Assembly (NCBI GenBank): GCA_964017065.1
Contig: OZ024788.1
Span: forward strand, 1,783,021 to 1,847,020
Direction: 5' to 3'
Length of the DNA stretch: 64,000 bases
Origin: Haliclona indistincta
Lineage: Eukaryota; Porifera; Demospongiae; Haplosclerida; Chalinidae
In this document: positions 59,638 through 64,000 of the stretch, piece after piece
How positions within the stretch are numbered: position 1 is the stretch's first letter
Layout: each line of letters starts with the position of its first letter
The notes under the pieces: generated by a model
Seen by the model: the letters and a program-made list of their open reading frames with translations, nothing else
Database searches by the model: none
What the model was told of the DNA's origin: nothing
Position numbers and translations under genes: made by a program

Positions 59638-60004
59638 GGAGTACAAGGATGGCTGCTATAAGGGACAGTGGATGAATGGAAAACCACATGGCAGGTGAGA
59701 CTGAGAGAGAGGGAGAAGAAGGGAATGGAGTGAGGAAGGGGAGAGAGAGGGAAGGAGAGAGAGAGAGCTAGAGGGTAAAGAGGAGGACAGACATTGTTTA
59801 ACTCTCTATTGCATTGTACATTTCTCCGTCATCTTAGTGGTGAGTTCTGGCATGAGCCCACTGGAAGGCTGCAAGGGTCGGTTCAGAGAGGACAAATTTC
59901 ACGGCCAGGGAGAGCTGCTCTGGTTCGCTGACAGTGAGTCACGCATCATGAAGTACATCGGAGAGTTCCGCAATGGAGAAATGAATGGACAAGGAGAGAT
60001 GAAG
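59638..60004 (+). pseudogene. MORN-repeat gene remnant (two exons)
   Basis: Exon-like pieces encode EYKDGCYKGQWMNGKPHG (59638-59692) and, after an acceptor near 59837, GCKGRFREDKFHGQGELLWF, then YIGEFRNGEMNGQGEM. The YxGxWxxGxxHGxG pattern is the MORN repeat. A stop (TAG) lies just upstream in frame and the second piece changes frame near 59868, so this is probably a remnant. Confidence 0.6.
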
Positions 60005-60127
60005 TGAGTAATAGTGAATAATGTGAAGTGATTATCATCTGTGTCTCGCTGTATCAAAATTACTCTTCACACACACTTGTCTTGTGTCTCTGCAGCTCAG
60101 TAATGGAGCTTGTTGACACATACTCTA

Positions 60128-60935
60128 AAGTAAAGTAAAAAAGTTTTAATAAAAAAAAACTAAAAAGTGTAGGGATGACGCTTGCAAAAGTAAAGGAACA
60201 AGATGGGATGATGCTTGCAAAAGTAAAGGAACAAGATGGGATGATGCTTGAAAAAGTAAAGGAACAAGATGGGATGATGCTTGCAAAAGTAAAGGAACAA
60301 GATGGGATGATGCTTGCAAAAGTGAAGTATGTAAAAGTCCCAAGTATCCCTACATCAGCGGCTTGCTGCGATGGCGTGTAACTGACAAATGCGGAATCCT
60401 CTTCCTATACCTTTTACAACCGTCAATTACTTAATCGGACTGTGTGACAGTGTCTTCCAAACCACAGATACCTCTAGTTATTCACAACTGTCAACTACTT
60501 CATCGGACTGCGTCCTCCAAACACAGATACCTCTAGTTGTTTACAACCGTCAATTACTTCATCGGACTGCGTCCTCCAAACACAGATACCTCTAGTTGTT
60601 TACAACCGTCAATTACTTCATCGGACTGCGTCCTCCAAACACAGATACCTCTAGTTGTTTACAATCGTCAATTACTTCATCGGACTGCGTCCTCCTTCAA
60701 GCCGCTGATGTAGGGATACTTGGGACTTTTACATACTTCACTTTTGCAAGCATCATCCCATCTTGTTCCTTTACTTTTGCAAGCATCATCCCATCTTGTT
60801 CCTTTACTTTTTCAAGCATCATCCCATCTTGTTCCTTTACTTTTGCAAGCATCATCCCATCTTGTTCCTTTACTTTTGCAAGCGTCATCCCTACACTTTT
60901 TAGTTTTTTTTTATTAAAACTTTTTTACTTTACTT
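60128..60935. mobile_element. Foldback element with tandemly repeated 237-bp arms
   Basis: Left arm 60128-60364 and right arm 60699-60935 are equal in length and essentially exact complements. Each arm contains about 4.5 units of a 33-bp repeat (GGAACAAGATGGGATGATGC ...). The 334-bp middle contains about four units of a roughly 60-bp repeat (CACAGATACCTCTAGTTGTT ...). The frames AKVKEQDG on both strands are repeat artefacts. The design is like Drosophila FB elements. Confidence 0.9.
60440..60690 (+). repeat. 60-bp tandem repeat in the foldback loop
   Basis: Four to five units containing ACAACCGTCAATTACTTCAT and CGGACTGCGTCCTCCAAACA; the later units are almost identical. Confidence 0.9.
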
Positions 60936-61750
60936 GTTCCTGTTACTTTTTTTATCACTATCAGTTTGAACTTATTAGCTGTATTCTAGCTATGCTAGCT
61001 CTTATTTCATTTTTTACAACTCTGTGAGCAGCAGATACTAGTCTAGTAGATCAGAAGGTTAATAGCCTCTAGACAGAGAGTCAAGGAACATGGAATGTTA
61101 TTATCGGCAATCACAAGAATAATGAAAAGTTAAATTAGTTAGAGAGGTTGAGAGTATGAGTTGACAACATGATATTTCTTAGCACTGTGATGGATGAAGA
61201 AAGACTAACACTAACAACTCAGGCTTGCATGTTGATATCACGATCACAGAGGCTTCTAGCTTGTTACAATGTCCAGTTGTCAACAGCACAGGGTCCTATG
61301 GGTATAGCCTACGCCGGGTAGTGTAAGAAACTAGTAGCCTATGCCCCAGGCTGAGATCGGGTAGCCACCGTCGTCCGGTTCGCGCCTGCCGTGGGTCATG
61401 ATGTCAGCATAGACAGATCAGTGCTACCCAGGGTATAGTATACTGCTTGTTCATACCTCTAGGCTCTACCTTGCGCGCTGAAGCGCCCAGAGCAGAGAGA
61501 AAGCGACAACCGAGTTCAGTTTCAAAACTGATGTGGGCGGAGTCAATGATCAGCAGCGACAAGAGGGTTAATTAATGGAATCGCTCTAACTGTCCAAAAC
61601 GGTCCAAAACCCATGTTTTTCAAGGATTATTCGTTTCTTGTAGTGTTTGATGCCTATCTAAGAAGTAAGTGCACTACCCCAGATGCATACACATGCGATG
61701 GTGCAGGTTTGGTAGTGATTCGTTCACTCAGGACAGCGCTAGGCTTACTG

Positions 61751-61788
61751 AAAGAAGAAGAAGAAGAAGAAGAAGAAGAAAGAAGATG
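61751..61788 (+). repeat. (GAA)n microsatellite
   Basis: About ten AAG/GAA units within 60936-62645, a region otherwise without a recognised gene. Near 62105-62140 the sequence AGTAGCCGCCATCTTAGTTC is related in inverse to 29055-29085, marking another dispersed repeat. Confidence 0.9.
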
Positions 61789-62645
61789 AACAATTCGCGT
61801 GGGCGGCGATTTTAGTTTACCACTTTAGAAACGTCTGCCAGCTTCGCCAAAGATATTTTCTTGCTCAGAACAATCGTCTGATCAATCCTAGATGTCTGGA
61901 ATCTCGAGAAACTCTAAAACAGCGAAGATCTGCAACGGCTCTCTGAGAGTCGCCATCTTGATTTTCGTCGTCAAGCAAGCAGTCCCGGCGACTTTCATAG
62001 ACTTCCTGCAAGCGCTCGCACTTCAGATTCCCTCAGAGATAGTTAAAATGCAGTAGAAATGTATAACAGTAGAGATATGTGCGAAAACTCATTTTCACAC
62101 ATGAGTAGCCGCCATCTTAGTTCGAGGTCATCCCTACATATCATTGCCGATCGGCAATGATAATTGATCTGTTGTGTGTTTGCTCATTAGCATTAGTAAC
62201 ATGTCACATGACGTGTGAGAAAAAGACACTTATACCACAGCATGTACTTAAATTTGTCAAAATGACTCAAAATCATATTCATTTAGTGCTATAGGAATTT
62301 ATTATCGTTGTCAGTTGATGATTCTGATGAGTAGCGTTGCATAAGCATTCTGTTCTGCTTTGTACATCCTGGGGAGCTGGGGGACTTATGTCAGCTTCTT
62401 AGGGGTTAAATGTTAATTGGAGTATCTTCATGATTGATCAAATGATATATTATTAGAGCTGTTTCACAGTGTACAATACTAGCCTATACTAGAGTGTGTG
62501 GAAATGTTTGATGCATGAAAAGTCCTATTGTGACAGCTCTAGCTCCTAGTTCCATGATCTCTTTCAGCAATCTGTATAGTAGTATGATAAACAATAGTAT
62601 CAACACTGCAGTGAGTCACTGCTACATAATAATAACTTATATTAC

Positions 62646-62932
62646 CATGCAGTGTTAGCATAAGGGCAATTTTGACATATTCCGTTTAGACTGTAAGATT
62701 TTCCACGAAAAGCTTTGCAACATTCACTAGCACCCGCTGAAGTGGTCGATGGTCCAATACAGGTTGGTTCGGCATAATAGCAATGAACTGCAAAGAGTAA
62801 AATACATTTGCAAATAATAGTTAGCTTGTCCAATTTACCATATTCTGGTGATTCCTGGTTATTAGGCGGCCATTGACAGTAGCAGCAGCCAATGGTCACT
62901 GCCACTAGCATGAGAACCAGTGTAGCCTTCAT
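62646..62932 (-). CDS. Small secreted cysteine-rich protein (5' two exons)
   Basis: Minus-strand exons 62932-62839 and 62787-62646 join in phase. The first encodes a signal peptide (MKATLVLMLVAVTIGCCYC). The second encodes a mature segment with CIGPSTT, ASECCKAFRGKSY and GICQNCPY. The CC...G.SY....C..C pattern suggests a disulfide-rich extracellular module; the family is not recognised. A donor (GTAATA) follows, and the ending exon was not identified. 62933-64000 upstream holds the repeat at 63225-63690 and no convincing gene. Confidence 0.5.
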
Positions 62933-63224
62933 GACGAGATAATGTGACAGTAGTTGAGCTAGTCTTGAATAGCTGTGAAGTCACTCTTCTAGAGAGCTAT
63001 AGTTATAGCAGCAAATCAATACCTGACAGTATTGTATGGTGTCAGGTAGTGATGAACACTGACAATAGATACTTACATGACAGTGACATTGGTTGCACAG
63101 TGAGGCACCATGTATCTTGTTTATGTTCCTTGGTTACCTGTGTTTCTGTTACCATAGTTTTTCAAAAAATTATGTCACGTCTACAACGTGGCATAATAAT
63201 ATTATTATTTTGTGCTATGTAGTG

Positions 63225-63690
63225 CTGCACTCTGTTAGTGTACAGGTTTAGTTGCTCTTGAGGTGGTTTTCGTGGTCCTAGTAGTCACCTGCACACCATT
63301 TTGGTAAAACAATGGCAATAATACCTGCTCACTGTTTTCGTTTAATTTGGTGACAGTCTTGGTTGCCCTAGGCTTGCTTGCCTAAAGCATACATGTATGC
63401 ACAAATGAAATTTTCATTGATAATTATACTGAAGTTCTAAGCTTTGTAGAGCTTACCGATTTCCTAGGCATATTGTGGTGAAGTCAGTATTTTATCAGTT
63501 GACTGTGATAACACAGAAAGGATAGATTTTCGTAGTAAACACTCTGGGCTGGGTGCGGCTTTTTTGAATTGTTGCCAGGTATTTACCTTACCTGTAACTC
63601 ACATGTCAGTCACATGCAGCTACTCATAAACATAGTTGTAGATGAGTCTCAATAATGGACCGATGTTTGTCAATCAGTTCCATGAATGAT
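63225..63690 (+). repeat. Segmental repeat, copy 2 (partner at 57324)
   Basis: Same order as 57324-57790 with small indels, about 5.9 kb away in the same orientation. The frames after it (63686-63963) show no family motif. Confidence 0.8.
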
Positions 63691-64000
63691 TTCTCAGCAC
63701 AGACTGTGTAACCAAGTGAATGAACAGATTTTACAAAACCCTCGGCGTGTTGCACATTGTAGAGTTAGCTCCTTAGTTATGGTTTGCAGAAGGAGCTTTG
63801 TAGCTAAAGCCAACCTGTTTGCTATTAAAACTGCACTGCTAAACAGAAGACAGCAAAGTGCTGACCACAAGGACAAGGTGTGACAAGTGGGCGTGACTGT
63901 GAACACTGAGTAGGTAGCCATTGCTCTGATAGGCTTTTTCTTGAGATGTCTACGCCCCCTCATATTTGTTTAGTCATTTCGGGATAATGCTGTTATATAA

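Noticed and set aside
60146..60917. AKVKEQDG repeat proteins on both strands
   Set aside because: The 33-bp repeat happens to be a multiple of three; identical frames in both inverted arms show this is repeat structure.

Overview
The window looks like nuclear DNA of a sponge, most likely a demosponge similar to Amphimedon queenslandica. This is inferred from AT-rich sequence, genes split into many short exons by small GT-AG introns, a Roc-COR-Death gene, other death-fold genes, Mediator subunit 15, tetraspanins, and a heavy load of small inverted-repeat transposons. No bacterial features (operons, Shine-Dalgarno sites, CRISPR) are present and no RNA gene was recognised. All gene models below were made by hand from frame continuity and splice signals.

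Region by region. (1) 0.1-9.2 kb: two diverged copies of one gene lie head to head. The plus-strand copy is complete: 10 exons, 1028 codons, every junction in phase. Its protein joins a CARD-like death fold, a second helical death-fold-like domain, a small alpha/beta-looking domain and a four-pass membrane region resembling the pannexin-like channel part of LRRC8 volume-regulated anion channels, followed by an unrecognised C-terminal region. This is the most interesting item. (2) 9-38 kb: an array of proteinase K-like subtilases (S8 with an I9 prodomain). Copies 2 and 5 appear intact, copy 1 has a 4-nt frameshift, copy 3 is broken, and copy 4 is only a first exon. Fossils of the channel gene's 3' exons lie between the copies, so the duplicated unit was [channel-gene 3' end + subtilase]. 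(3) 27.8-32.2 kb, minus strand: two tetraspanin genes in tandem, the second with its last membrane exon abutted by a perfect palindromic MITE. (4) 39.9-44.2 kb, minus strand: a Roc-COR-Death (ROCO family) gene with a six-residue minisatellite inside its GTPase domain. (5) 47.5-52.0 kb, minus strand: MED15, whose large intron is almost wholly filled by a 3.1-kb foldback element containing further palindromes. (6) 52-64 kb: mostly repeats and gene remnants (HIRAN-like, MORN, LINE 3' ends), a self-complementary minisatellite, an 808-bp foldback with tandemly repeated arms, and a small secreted cysteine-rich protein gene.

How it fits together: the death-fold channel pair and the Roc-COR-Death gene suggest a neighbourhood of death-fold signalling genes. 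Any physical cooperation between them is speculation. The subtilases are predicted secreted proteases. The region is being rearranged by tandem duplication, inverted duplication and repeated insertion of foldback or MITE elements.
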